In this document: positions 27,412 to 48,842 of the stretch, piece after piece | Layout of the letters: each line of letters starts with the position of its first letter | How positions within the stretch are numbered: the stretch's first letter is position 1 | Origin: Acidobacteriota bacterium | GTDB taxonomy: Bacteria > Acidobacteriota > Blastocatellia > RBC074 | NCBI GenBank assembly: GCA_016715865.1 | Contig: JADJXM010000002.1 | Span: 251,001-315,000, forward strand | Direction: 5' to 3' | DNA length: 64,000 nucleotides | Notes under the pieces: model-generated | Told to the model about the DNA's origin: nothing | Seen by the model: only the letters and a program-made list of their open reading frames with translations | Database searches by the model: none | Translations under genes and position numbers: made by a program

Positions 27412-28380
27412 CTACTTCTTCTCGCTGCCGCTTTTAAGCGGCGCGTCCTGCACCTTGGTCCATTCAGAGATTGACCCGTCATACATTGATACATCGAACC
27501 CCAGGTATTTCAGAGTGAAGTAACTGTGTGATGCCTGGACGCCGGTATTGCAGTATGTGATGACTTTGTCACCGGGTTTGACGCCGAGATCATGATACAT
27601 TTTGATCAGCTCCGAGAGCGGTTTCATCGAAGTCCGGTCTTTTTCATTGAGATGTTTCTGCCAGTACATGCTGGCGGCTCCGGGGATGTGGCCGGTTCTG
27701 GTATTTGGGGCTCCAGCGTACTGTTCGGCCGTGCGGGCATCGATAATCGCTACGCCGGGATCTTCCATGTTTGAAGAGACCCATGAGTAATCGCGGACGG
27801 TTTCAGTAGTGGCGATGACAGACGGGTTTAGTCGCGGAGTGAAGGCGGCCGGCTCGTATGCGGGCGACTGTGATTCAAGTGCGCGATTTTCACCCTTCCA
27901 TTTCTCGATCCCGCCATCGAGGATCGCAGCGCGACTTCCATGGCCGAGGTAATCGAGTGTGAACCAGGTTCGCGTCGCCGTGAGTCCGTTGCCGTCGCCG
28001 TATATGATGATCCGGGAAGTGTCACCGACGCCGATTTTCTCGAATGCCGACTTGAGTTGCGCGACCGGCGGCAATTCATTCGACGCCCCGTTTTTCGCAG
28101 CTACAATCTCGGACCAGCCGAGGAAACGCGCGCCCGGGATATGTCCATTGTCGTAGGCCTTGCGGTCGTTTGCGACATGAAGAATGACGACGCGCTGGTT
28201 CCTGAGGTTTTTGGCCAGCCAGTCGGTTGAAACCAGCATGCTGGTTCGCGCCGAACGGGCCTGCCTGACGGCGCGTTGCGCCGACACCTGACTGGATGAC
28301 TGGCTAAGCGCCATTCCGACCACAATAAAAAAAGAGATAAATGCGACTGTAGAACGTAAGACAACATTTCGAAAATCCAT
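27412..28380 (-). CDS. exported thiosulfate/3-mercaptopyruvate sulfurtransferase (rhodanese)
   Basis: 322 residues from the ATG at 28380, which has GGAGGACCTT directly upstream; the frame is open to 28413. The signal peptide is followed by two rhodanese domains. The first (VSTDWLAKNLRNQRVVILHV) is the inactive one. The second has the catalytic loop YCNTGVQASHSYF with the persulfide-carrying cysteine. SseA-type enzymes transfer sulfur to thiols or cyanide. The signal places it in the periplasm. The gene converges on the M28 gene across a palindrome. Confidence 0.93.
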   Translation of the reverse strand: MDFRNVVLRSTVAFISFFIVVGMALSQSSSQVSAQRAVRQARSARTSMLVSTDWLAKNLRNQRVVILHVANDRKAYDNGHIPGARFLGWSEIVAAKNGASNELPPVAQLKSAFEKIGVGDTSRIIIYGDGNGLTATRTWFTLDYLGHGSRAAILDGGIEKWKGENRALESQSPAYEPAAFTPRLNPSVIATTETVRDYSWVSSNMEDPGVAIIDARTAEQYAGAPNTRTGHIPGAASMYWQKHLNEKDRTSMKPLSELIKMYHDLGVKPGDKVITYCNTGVQASHSYFTLKYLGFDVSMYDGSISEWTKVQDAPLKSGSEKK

Positions 28381-28598
28381 AAGGTCCTCCAGGAAATGAC
28401 AGCTCTTGGTCATAATGTGAATCCCATGATCGTGAATGAGAAACTACATCATATCAGGCTTAGCCGGGCTGATAAAATCCGACAGTCCTTCCGTTGACGG
28501 AGTTGAGTCGGCACCGTAAAATCACTAGTTTACTGAAGCCTGGCAGGCCATTGATGAGTGACCATGCCCCGATCCCAAATGTTCAGGAGAGTTCAATA

Positions 28599-29339
<741 letters not shown>

Positions 29340-29378
29340 ACGTCATCACAATTCAGCACTGGAAAGGATCATATAAAT

Positions 29379-30083
29379 ATGAAAGACAGAAGGAACATAT
29401 TCGCCCTGCTTTTTGCGGCCTGCCTCATGATTTCAATCGGGATGACCGGGACAGTAGCGGCCCAGGACGGGCATCAGCACGATCATTCACAGAGTGGTGA
29501 TTTCAAAGCCAAAGGTGACGGTGTCGAGAGCTGCCCGGTCACCGGCGAGCCGATCGTGATGAAGAACATCAATGGCGAGTTCTTCGGTCGGACGGTCTAT
29601 TTCTGCTGCGCCGGGTGTCTGGCAGAAGCGCAGAAGAATCCTTCACTCTATGTCAAGCCGACCCTCGATGCGCAGAAAGCGGCATTGAAGCAGAGCAGCG
29701 CTCCGCAGGAATTCCTCGGCAAGGGCGATGGCAAGGAGACCTGCCCGGTGACGGGTGAGAAGGTCAACAAGGACCTTAAATTCGACTGGAAGGGCGAAAC
29801 GTTTTACGTCTGCTGCGAAAACTGCCTTGAGACCGTCAAAAAGAATCCGGCACTTTACCTGAAGTCTTCGGCAAAAGCTGATTCGCACGATCACGGTGAT
29901 CACGGCACACCCGCAGCCGGGAAGTTCATCGGCAAGGGTGACGGCATCGAAACATGCCCGGTAACGGGTGAGCCGGTCAACAAAGAGGTCAGCGCGATGA
30001 TCAATGGCCGCAAGGTCTATGCCTGCTGCCCCAACTGCATGGATTCAATCAAAAAGAACCCGGACGCGTATCTTAAGAAATAA
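29379..30083 (+). CDS. exported protein with three CPVTGE / CC-x-x-C metal-binding repeats
   Basis: 234 residues: a signal peptide (cleavage after TVAAQ), a His-rich patch (DGHQHDHSQ), and three repeats of about 65 residues, each with CPVTGE (as GDGxE-[ST]-CPVTGE) and a later CC-x-x-C (VYFCCAGC, FYVCCENC, VYACCPNC), each closing with KKNP-x-x-YLK or similar. A second His patch (DSHDHGDHGT) lies between repeats two and three. The motif is like TRASH/YHS domains, which bind copper, mercury or other soft metals. Periplasmic metal capture or sensing is a fair guess. Internal duplication gave rise to the three units. Confidence 0.85.
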   Translation: MKDRRNIFALLFAACLMISIGMTGTVAAQDGHQHDHSQSGDFKAKGDGVESCPVTGEPIVMKNINGEFFGRTVYFCCAGCLAEAQKNPSLYVKPTLDAQKAALKQSSAPQEFLGKGDGKETCPVTGEKVNKDLKFDWKGETFYVCCENCLETVKKNPALYLKSSAKADSHDHGDHGTPAAGKFIGKGDGIETCPVTGEPVNKEVSAMINGRKVYACCPNCMDSIKKNPDAYLKK

Positions 30084-31789
<1,706 letters not shown>

Positions 31790-31833
31790 CCGTTATCTCT
31801 CCTTGGTCTGTTATGAATTGTCAGCCAGAGAGG

Positions 31834-34029
<2,196 letters not shown>

Positions 34030-34057
34030 CCTTTTAAACCTGTAAAATCGCTGCCGA

Positions 34058-35578
34058 TTAGAATACCGGTTCAGCCAGTTTGGCCAGAATTGCAGCCGAT
34101 GCCTGATCGACATCGGCGTGGAGCGAATTACCGTGGGCATCCATCGTCACGATGGCTGGAAAGTCGGTGACGCGGAGATGCCACATCGCTTCCGGAATCC
34201 CGAATTCCAGCAGGTGGACATCCAAAACCTGGTTGATGCATTTCGCGTAATACTGGGCAGCTCCACCGATAGCATTCAGATAGACTGAGCCGTGTTCTTT
34301 CATGGCCGCGAGAGTTTTGGCTCCCATGCCGCCCTTGCCCATCACGGCTCGAACTCCGTATCGCTTGATGATCTCGCCCTGGTACGGCTCTTCACGGATG
34401 CTGGTGGTTGGTCCGGCAGCTTTGATCTGATAGTTGCCGTTTTTCAGGACGACTGGACCGCAATGGTAGAGCACAGAGCCCTGAAGATCGACCGGCGGCG
34501 GATTCTTGATCAGATGGGAGTGGACGGCATCACGTCCCGTAAACATCTCTCCGGAAATAAGCACAACGTCGCCAACCTGAAGACTTCGCACCTGTTCTTC
34601 GGTCAACGGCGCGCGGAGCTTCTTTTCATTGCCGGTGAGAACGAATCCTTCATTACCTGACATTCTGATCGCAGGCTCTTTTTCATCCCGATAGAGCCAC
34701 CGTTTGATTGCGCCCGTGCGGGCATCGAGCACCACGCCGAGGCGCCGAAACGCCCAGCAGTCGTATGCAACCGAAACGAAGAAGCTCGCAGGCAGCCGGT
34801 TAATCGCTCCGATCTTGCAGCCGATCAGCGTCACGTTGCCTCCAAATCCCATCGTGCCGATGCCCAGAGTGTTGGCGGTCTGCATGATGTACTCTTCGAG
34901 TTTTGACAGTTTCGGATTCGGATTGACGTCATCGAGTGTTCTGAAGAGCTGTTCCTTTGCATGCTGGTATCCGGTCGTGCGATCTCCACCGATGCAGACT
35001 CCAAGCGCGCCGGCGCTGCAACCCTGGCCCTGAGCCTGCCAGACGGCATGCAGAATGCACTTGCGCACACCGTCAAGGTCGCGACCGGCCTTGCCCAGAT
35101 GTGGAAGCTCCGCGGGCAGCGAATACTGGATGTTCTTGTTCTCGCAGCCGCCTCCCTTGAGCAGCAGTTTGACTTCGATTTCGTCGTCATTCTCCCATTG
35201 CTCGAAATGCATGGTCGGGGTTCCGGGCCCGAGATTGTCGCCGCTGTTTTCTCCCGTGATCGAATCGACTGAATTCGGACGCAGCTTGCCATGGCGGGTA
35301 GCCTCCGAGATCGCTTCGCGAATCTGTTTCTTCATGACGATCTGATTGACTCCGACTGGAGCCTTGATCTCGAACGTTGGCCAACCAGTATCCTGGCAGA
35401 TCGGTCCATCGTTATCGCTGGCCATGTCGATATTCGTTCCGATGACATTCAAAGCCTGAGCAGACCGTGCTCCCTCTTCCTGTTCCATCGCACGCGCCAT
35501 GGCGTGACGCACGTCCGGCGGCAGGTTTGTCGAAGTCTGCGTAATCAATTGCAGAATACTGTCCTGAAATGATTCCAT
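34058..35578 (-). CDS. fumarate hydratase, class I (iron-sulfur)
   Basis: 506 residues with the fused alpha and beta domains of class I fumarase, as in E. coli FumA/FumB. It converts fumarate to malate in the TCA cycle using a 4Fe-4S cluster. Marks are CQDTGWPTFEI (cluster Cys), GGGCENKN, ending GGGCENKNIQYSLPAELPHL, and AGPTTSIREEPYQGEIIKRY in the beta domain, with KGGMGAKT. ATG 35578 with GGAAG eight bases upstream is preferred to GTG 35587. It is divergent from the membrane protein gene. Confidence 0.93.
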   Translation of the reverse strand: MESFQDSILQLITQTSTNLPPDVRHAMARAMEQEEGARSAQALNVIGTNIDMASDNDGPICQDTGWPTFEIKAPVGVNQIVMKKQIREAISEATRHGKLRPNSVDSITGENSGDNLGPGTPTMHFEQWENDDEIEVKLLLKGGGCENKNIQYSLPAELPHLGKAGRDLDGVRKCILHAVWQAQGQGCSAGALGVCIGGDRTTGYQHAKEQLFRTLDDVNPNPKLSKLEEYIMQTANTLGIGTMGFGGNVTLIGCKIGAINRLPASFFVSVAYDCWAFRRLGVVLDARTGAIKRWLYRDEKEPAIRMSGNEGFVLTGNEKKLRAPLTEEQVRSLQVGDVVLISGEMFTGRDAVHSHLIKNPPPVDLQGSVLYHCGPVVLKNGNYQIKAAGPTTSIREEPYQGEIIKRYGVRAVMGKGGMGAKTLAAMKEHGSVYLNAIGGAAQYYAKCINQVLDVHLLEFGIPEAMWHLRVTDFPAIVTMDAHGNSLHADVDQASAAILAKLAEPVF

Positions 35579-35659
35579 CTCTACCACTTCCTTTGAGCAA
35601 AGCTATTGATTTTGGTATCAGTGCGGGTAGTGCTTAAGCTAAAATACTTTATCACAATC

Positions 35660-37489
35660 ATGGTAGAGACGACAAAAACCTCTGGAAGCGCAGGCATCCT
35701 TGCCTGCATTTTAACTTCATCGCGCAGATTATTTGAAACATGCAGGCAAAGATGCCTGCGCTCCCAGGGAGTGGCCCCAATATCGATCTGTCTGGCTGTG
35801 GCGCTGATCGCCGTTATCCCTTTTTTCTATATCGGCGAGGATCAGAAGGTCGGATGCTGCGGCGGTGAGATGCCGATGACCCATGACGCCGCCATGCACC
35901 ATAACCAGATGCAAGGCTTTTATCGCGGGCTGGCTTCAGGAAGGCTCTACCCGCGATGGGATGAGCGAACGCATCTGGGATACGGGGCTCCGACGACCAG
36001 CTTCTATCCTCCCGGAGCCTACTACCTCACCTCCGGGCTCTTTTGGATCCTGCGCGACTGGAGTGCGGCGATGATGGGCTTTTATCTGATCGTCATGGCA
36101 GGATCGGGTCTGGCGGCATATACGTATGCCCGTGAGACCCTCGCGCGCGGAGCCGCTCTGGTCGCCATGATCATATACATGATCGCGCCATATCACCTGA
36201 TCAATCAGTACCAGCGCGGAGCCGTCGCCGAGCAGATGGGTTTCGTCTGGGCGCCGCTTGTCCTTCTCTTCTCAGACCGGCTGCTGTTTCGAGATGACTT
36301 GTCTGGCAATGATAGACTGCGCGATTTCGCCGGGCTGGCCGCGGCTTTCGGGGCCTATCTCTGGACTCATCCGCCGACGGCTTATCAATTATTGCTACTG
36401 TTTGGAACTGTTGCGGCGATCAGATTCATTACTCTGTCAGGCTGGTCACTGCTGAGTGAGTGGGAACGGCCGGCCCTGGTGCTCGGCGCGCTTCTTTTCG
36501 GTTCGATGCTGGCCGGAGCATACTTTTATCCCGGTCTGCTTGAGCGCAATCTGGTATACAGCGAAGACGTCGAGCGAACATGGCCATATCACACCAGTTA
36601 CATCTACTATTTCGCTCAGACTGTTTATGGACACGGGAGCGGAGGATTCTTCTGGCGGCTGGATCGCATCTGGTTGTTCCACGCTGTGGCGCTCGCCTCG
36701 ATCTCCTGTTTATTGCTTGTTTTTCGTAAGAATATCACTGAAACATTACGCCATTCAGCGGTTTACTGGAGCGGGGCGGGAATTCTGGCGATATTCCTGA
36801 TGACACGACTCTCCTGGCCGATCGGTCGTAATATCCCGAGCATCGAGATCGGAGTCTTCTCCTGGCGAATGCTGACTTTCGCCGGATTATCGACGGCGCT
36901 CGTATCCGGTTTGCTATGGCAACTTGCGGGAACTTTGAGAGCCAGGGCGCGCCTCAGGTCCGGATGGCTGCTTTCGGCGTTGGTCACCGGTATGATAACG
37001 ACCGCCGTTTGGATGGGCTTCATTCTTGTCGTCTGGCCGATGGTGCGCGGCCAGGCATTCGCTCCAGTTCCAGAGCACTACAATTATGCGACATTGCCGC
37101 GTGGAGTTCCTCGCGAGCTTCCACAGATGGATCCGGCGCAGACTGTTTCAGGGCAGGGGACAGTGATGGTCGATCGATGGGACCCCGAGTATCGCACCGT
37201 CCGGGTCACTCTTGATCAGCCCGACAGGATTAATTTCCGGACCTCATATTTTCCCGGGTGGACTGCAATTGTTAATGGCAGGGAATGGCATATTAATAGG
37301 GATGTGAATTCCAGTATCTATCTCGATCTGCCGGCCGGAAAACATTCGATCACGCTTGAATTCCGCTCGACAGCGGTAAGGAGCGCCGGAAACCGGCTGA
37401 CCGCGATTTCATTTCTGGTTCTGATCATAATGGTTATTTTGCAATACAGCGGCAGGTTCATAAAAATCTGGAAGAGACAGGAGAGTTGA
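35660..37489 (+). CDS. multi-pass membrane protein with YfhO-like C-terminus
   Basis: 609 residues from ATG 35660 (frame open from 35606; GTG 35771 is also possible). There are about ten hydrophobic segments, with a region of the type GRLYPRWDERTHLGYGAPTT, then FYPPGAYYLTSGLFWILRDW. This is typical of 6-pyruvoyl-tetrahydropterin-synthase-related and YfhO-type membrane proteins with GT-C-like topology. The C-terminal extramembrane domain (RTSYFPGWTAIVNGREWHIN, then LDLPAGKHSITLEF) is beta-rich. If translation starts before GTG 35771, the N-terminus would include an in-frame REP-like palindrome, translated as SAGILACILTSSRRLFETCR. The true start is probably after it. Confidence 0.82.
   Translation: MVETTKTSGSAGILACILTSSRRLFETCRQRCLRSQGVAPISICLAVALIAVIPFFYIGEDQKVGCCGGEMPMTHDAAMHHNQMQGFYRGLASGRLYPRWDERTHLGYGAPTTSFYPPGAYYLTSGLFWILRDWSAAMMGFYLIVMAGSGLAAYTYARETLARGAALVAMIIYMIAPYHLINQYQRGAVAEQMGFVWAPLVLLFSDRLLFRDDLSGNDRLRDFAGLAAAFGAYLWTHPPTAYQLLLLFGTVAAIRFITLSGWSLLSEWERPALVLGALLFGSMLAGAYFYPGLLERNLVYSEDVERTWPYHTSYIYYFAQTVYGHGSGGFFWRLDRIWLFHAVALASISCLLLVFRKNITETLRHSAVYWSGAGILAIFLMTRLSWPIGRNIPSIEIGVFSWRMLTFAGLSTALVSGLLWQLAGTLRARARLRSGWLLSALVTGMITTAVWMGFILVVWPMVRGQAFAPVPEHYNYATLPRGVPRELPQMDPAQTVSGQGTVMVDRWDPEYRTVRVTLDQPDRINFRTSYFPGWTAIVNGREWHINRDVNSSIYLDLPAGKHSITLEFRSTAVRSAGNRLTAISFLVLIIMVILQYSGRFIKIWKRQES
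35690..35770. repeat. type E REP-like palindrome, copy 1, at the start of a coding frame
   Basis: A left arm GGAAGCGCAGGCATCCTTGC and a right arm its complement with two mismatches, joined by a loop of about 33 bases. Copy 2 is at 49938-50017. Palindromes with GCAGGCATCCTGCCTGC arms are frequent in acidobacterial and planctomycete genomes. Confidence 0.85.
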
Positions 37490-37492
37490 TCG

Positions 37493-38083
37493 ATGGAGCG
37501 ATTCGTCAAACGTTTCGAAGTGCTGATTGTGGCCGCCATGCTCCTCTGGGGAACGTGGTTTCTGCTCAAAATGGCCTACCTCCCCGTTTATCAGAGTTCG
37601 TTGATTTGCATTCTATGGCTGGCCTGCGGCTACGCCTATTTGAAATATCGCTATCAGCTGCGCGTGCCGTTTTTACTGCTCTTTCTGATCTACGCCACGG
37701 TCCTGCTGGACGGGCTGGGGAACTATTTCAACTTTTACAATACGAAGTTCCGATACTTCCAGTACGATGAATTCACTCATCTGGTGGCGCCGGCGCTGGC
37801 GGCTCCTGTGCTGGTCTGGTTGCTGCATACCGGCATTCACCGCATGGGCTACAGGCTGCCTCTGTTTTTGACGACGATATTCGCACTGACGACGATGTTC
37901 ACGATCTCCGGGTTTTACGAGATCGTCGAGTTGTGGGATGACAAGTACATGCATCCGGCGCCGGGTATGCGCATCCACGGAGCATACGACACAGCCAACG
38001 ACCTGCAATATGATTTGCTCGGCCAGATCATTGGCGGCGTGATCGCCTATGCATATCTTAAACGTCGGGAGCGGCTGGATTGA
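37493..38083 (+). CDS. DUF2238-like (YjdF-type) membrane protein
   Basis: 196 residues with about six membrane helices. The segment YDEFTHLVAPALAAPVLVWL and the C-terminal GAYDTANDLQYDLLGQIIGG resemble the DUF2238 family, which has Asp-rich motifs between helices. Function is unknown. It starts 3 bases after the previous gene, and the two overlap in transcription, so they are probably functionally linked. Confidence 0.8.
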   Translation: MERFVKRFEVLIVAAMLLWGTWFLLKMAYLPVYQSSLICILWLACGYAYLKYRYQLRVPFLLLFLIYATVLLDGLGNYFNFYNTKFRYFQYDEFTHLVAPALAAPVLVWLLHTGIHRMGYRLPLFLTTIFALTTMFTISGFYEIVELWDDKYMHPAPGMRIHGAYDTANDLQYDLLGQIIGGVIAYAYLKRRERLD

Positions 38084-38087
38084 TCGA

Positions 38088-39815
38088 TCAGATTCTTTCA
38101 CCGGCTTCGGCAGGTTCGACGAGGATGGTTTTAAAGGATGAGAGGCGCACCTGTCCCGGAGCGAATCCTTTTGGCTTGCTGACGAACTTTTTCTCACAGT
38201 AATTTACAGCTACTTTTGGTCCGCCTTTGGCCTGGCTGAATTTGGCGGCGAGCTGGGCTGCCTCGGCAATGGCGCGAGCAGGAACCTCTTTCCGCTGCGG
38301 GTTGCGAAGGACGACATGAGATCCCGGGTAGTCTGCAGCGTGAAACCAGATGTCGTAAGACTTTGCAATCCGCATCGTCAGATTGTCGTTATCCCTGTCG
38401 GTTCGGCCAACCAATATCTCGTAACCATCTGTAGATTTATAGCGACGGACACCGCTGATCTTCTCGGTTTTCGACCTTCCTGTTGTCTTTTGGCCGCTTT
38501 TTGTCGTTTCTCTTCGAGGTTCCGGCCTGGATGAACCGGTCAATTTATTGAGCTCTTCGAAACCTGTCACAACCGACAAGCGCGATTGCTCCCGGGTCAG
38601 CGAAGCAAGCTCGGCTTCGACCTGAGGCAATCGAGCCTCAATCACTTCCTGTCCGTGGCGGGATTTTCTGGCCAGGCGGAAGTAGTGCTCGGCAGCGTCC
38701 TTAGGCGTCGGTTTGCCGCCTGATGGGATCTGGATCGAGGGCTGAGCGGCATCGTAAAAGTCGATAACCGAAAAACTGTCACCAGTTTTCTCAGCCTGGT
38801 GAAGGTTGGCGAGCAGCAGTTCACCGTAACGTTGATGAGTTTCAGCCGACGAAAAACCCGCAAGTTCGCGGCGCAAATTTGCAAGCAGGGTCTTCTGCTT
38901 TTTGATTTTCGCGGTGACCTGCGAAACTGCTTTCTGACGAATATTAAGAAAACGCCGTCTTTCATCGAGCAGCGTGACATACCTGTCGACAGCTTCATTG
39001 ACGGTCGAAAATGTTTGAACGTTCATTCCCGCCAGGCTCTCAAGCTGGATCATCGACGGAACCAGAATCAATTCATCGATACCGGGTTCTCTTTGAATTC
39101 GCTCGATATCGGGCGAGCTGTAAAGGCAAGGCGCGGGCGGATGTTCGAAGATCGCCGACAGCAAATCCACAAGGGCCCTGTGAGGTGAACCGTGCTCAGC
39201 GCGTGCCGCCAGTTCGCGACCATAGACCGCTGAGAATCCGATCAGACGCCCCTGTGCGGCTGCGGAGATGTCTCTCCCGGCCGCTATGATTTCTCCATCG
39301 AGTTGTTCAGCCGAACAGTGAAAAGGGTCGAGTTTGTCGGCTGGCGGCGCGGGATCGGTGTAGGTCAGCTGGGCCCCTTCGCGTTCTCTGAGTGACGCGA
39401 TGATTTGCGATCCCTCAATCAACAGGCAATTTGCGCCACGTCCCGTCAGCGCGACGACAAGGTTTCGGCGCGTCACTGGTTCATCACCGGTTTCCAGCTC
39501 AAATTCAAAATGGACTACGCGATCGTAGCCGATCTTTTCGAGTTTGATCAGTCGAGTGTCCGCCAGGTATTTTCTGAGCAGCGAGACGAACGATGTATCA
39601 CTTCTCGCTTCGTCGTTCATTTGCCGGTGTGATCGGGCGGTAAGGTGGAGTGTCAGCCTGGCGGGATCGGTCGAAATATGCAAAAGGCGACCATCACGCT
39701 GATGAAAATCGATCAGCAGATCGGTCGCCCCGATTTGAAATACTCTGCCAGTCCTGTGTCCGACCAGGAGCGATTCCAGTTCGGTTGCCACGCCTTGAAG
39801 CAGAAAATTGTCCAT
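38088..39815 (-). CDS. rqcH: Rqc2/NEMF homologue (NFACT family ribosome quality control protein)
   Basis: 575 residues. The NFACT-N domain starts MDNFLLQGVATELESLLVGH, then LADTRLIKLEKIGYDRVVHF with the conserved Asp-Arg pair. A coiled-coil arm is in the middle, and the NFACT-R domain is at the end (YEILVGRTDRDNDNLTMRIA, YDIWFHAADYPGSHVVLRNP). In Bacillus, RqcH binds obstructed 50S subunits and recruits tRNA-Ala to add C-terminal alanine tails that mark proteins for degradation. The older name is fibronectin-binding protein FbpA. It converges with the DUF2238 gene, with only four bases between the stops. Confidence 0.9.
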   Translation of the reverse strand: MDNFLLQGVATELESLLVGHRTGRVFQIGATDLLIDFHQRDGRLLHISTDPARLTLHLTARSHRQMNDEARSDTSFVSLLRKYLADTRLIKLEKIGYDRVVHFEFELETGDEPVTRRNLVVALTGRGANCLLIEGSQIIASLREREGAQLTYTDPAPPADKLDPFHCSAEQLDGEIIAAGRDISAAAQGRLIGFSAVYGRELAARAEHGSPHRALVDLLSAIFEHPPAPCLYSSPDIERIQREPGIDELILVPSMIQLESLAGMNVQTFSTVNEAVDRYVTLLDERRRFLNIRQKAVSQVTAKIKKQKTLLANLRRELAGFSSAETHQRYGELLLANLHQAEKTGDSFSVIDFYDAAQPSIQIPSGGKPTPKDAAEHYFRLARKSRHGQEVIEARLPQVEAELASLTREQSRLSVVTGFEELNKLTGSSRPEPRRETTKSGQKTTGRSKTEKISGVRRYKSTDGYEILVGRTDRDNDNLTMRIAKSYDIWFHAADYPGSHVVLRNPQRKEVPARAIAEAAQLAAKFSQAKGGPKVAVNYCEKKFVSKPKGFAPGQVRLSSFKTILVEPAEAGERI

Positions 39816-39843
39816 GCACGCACGCGGGAAAGGGCGGCCGCTT

Positions 39844-41296
<1,453 letters not shown>

Positions 41297-41480
41297 ATTC
41301 AATCCCGTTCAGATCAGCAGTGAGGCGCAAAACACTCGACCCGAGGAAAGTTACTTCATGTTTTAGTGTAGGATTAATCCTGCATGCTCTTGTAACGTTT
41401 AGCTTTCGAGGGGATAGTAGCAGAAGGCCATGAGACAGGTCAATAGTTTTATTTGCGCTTCATTAGTTACATGAAAAGAG

Positions 41481-41525
41481 AAAACCGGCCGCTCTATGGT
41501 TCAGGCATACAGCGACCGGTATTTT
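41481..41525 (-). terminator. terminator for the giant secreted protein gene
   Basis: ACCGGTCGCT pairs with AGCGGCCGGT around a loop of about 17 bases. On the reverse strand the hairpin is followed by TTTTCTCTTTT, a U-rich tail. It lies 16 bases past the stop at 41541. Confidence 0.7.
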
Positions 41526-41540
41526 ATGGCTGATTTATGA

Positions 41541-47663
<6,123 letters not shown>

Positions 47664-47942
47664 AGTACCCCCTTTTCGCCGCCCGCCTTGCCAATGATAA
47701 TAATTACATCCTCTCGGGGATTCAGGCACCATGAATCTTTATCATTCACAAAGCAATTCATATGCCAGTTCAGGCTCCCGTGGTCTGGTTGTAACTTGTT
47801 GAAAATCAACACTATTTGACGTATCTTCTGATGTCGTTTCTGGACTCGACCATGCGAAGTGGAATTTCAACTAAGGTTGCGAATCTTTTCGCAATCTAGT
47901 TTATGAAGCGGGACGGGCAGGTCATCTGTCAGGGAAATCGAT

Positions 47943-48584
47943 ATGAGCGAAATCGAAGATCGGATCAGGAAAATCGGCGTAATTCCCGTCGTCAGCATAC
48001 CGAAAGAGGAGCATGCTTTGCCGCTGGCCGAGGCTCTGATCGAGGGTGGACTGCCATGCGCTGAGATCACCTTTCGGACGGACGCAGCGGCGGGTTCGAT
48101 AAAGGCCATGCGAAAACGATTTCCTGAAATGCTGATCGGCGCCGGTACGATACTGACGATCGATCAGGCTGGATCGGCGATTGACGCCGGGGCCGATTTT
48201 CTCGTATCTCCGGGCTCCAATCCTGCAGTCATCGATTATTGCCTTGAAAACAAGATTTCGATTATTCCAGGTGTCTGCACTCCGACCGAAATCGAGATGA
48301 CGATGAGCAGGGGGCTGAGCCTGCTCAAATTCTTTCCGGCCGAGGCGATGGGCGGCGTTAAATTTCTTAAAGCCATTTGTGCTCCGTATAAGATGATTAA
48401 ATTTATTCCGACCGGTGGGATCGACTTGACCAATCTGGCCGATTACCTTGCTATTCCGCAGGTAGTGGCTTGTGGTGGAAGCTGGATGGTCAAACCGGAA
48501 TTGATGACAGCAGGGCAATTCGACCGGATCGAATCGCTTGCGCGCGAGGCCGCTCATGCGATACGCAACGCACGTCTTAACTAA
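47943..48584 (+). CDS. eda: 2-dehydro-3-deoxy-6-phosphogluconate aldolase (KDPG/KHG aldolase)
   Basis: A class I aldolase of 213 residues that splits KDPG to pyruvate and glyceraldehyde-3-phosphate. The catalytic Lys is in LLKFFPAEAMGG (about 129) and the Glu in AEITFRT (about 41). GAGTILT and PTGGIDLTNL are the phosphate-binding stretches. The next gene is the matching kinase KdgK, separated by a palindrome. Confidence 0.95.
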   Translation: MSEIEDRIRKIGVIPVVSIPKEEHALPLAEALIEGGLPCAEITFRTDAAAGSIKAMRKRFPEMLIGAGTILTIDQAGSAIDAGADFLVSPGSNPAVIDYCLENKISIIPGVCTPTEIEMTMSRGLSLLKFFPAEAMGGVKFLKAICAPYKMIKFIPTGGIDLTNLADYLAIPQVVACGGSWMVKPELMTAGQFDRIESLAREAAHAIRNARLN

Positions 48585-48586
48585 TT

Positions 48587-48832
48587 ACACTGTAAACTAA
48601 ATTATCTGGCATTTAAGTCTGGAAGAAATTAATCGCAAAGCCGCAAAGGGGCAAAGATATACAGGGAAGATCAGTGTTCGAATTATATCCAGTGGGCGAT
48701 AATCCGTATATTCATATCCCTAAATATCTTTGCCTCTTTGCAGCCTTTGCGATTAATTCTTTGCCCCTTTGCGGTCTTTGCGATTAATTTCTTCCGAAGT
48801 TAAATGCCCGAAAATTTAGTTTGCAGAGTACT
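48587..48832. repeat. type D palindromic element, copy 2
   Basis: The same ends as copy 1 (ACTGTAAACTAAATT and AATTTAGTTTGCAGAGTACT), with CGCAAAG-type low-complexity arms and a core at 48651-48731. The first 41 core bases equal those of copy 1. It separates eda and kdgK. Confidence 0.85.
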
Positions 48833-48842
48833 AATGTACATT

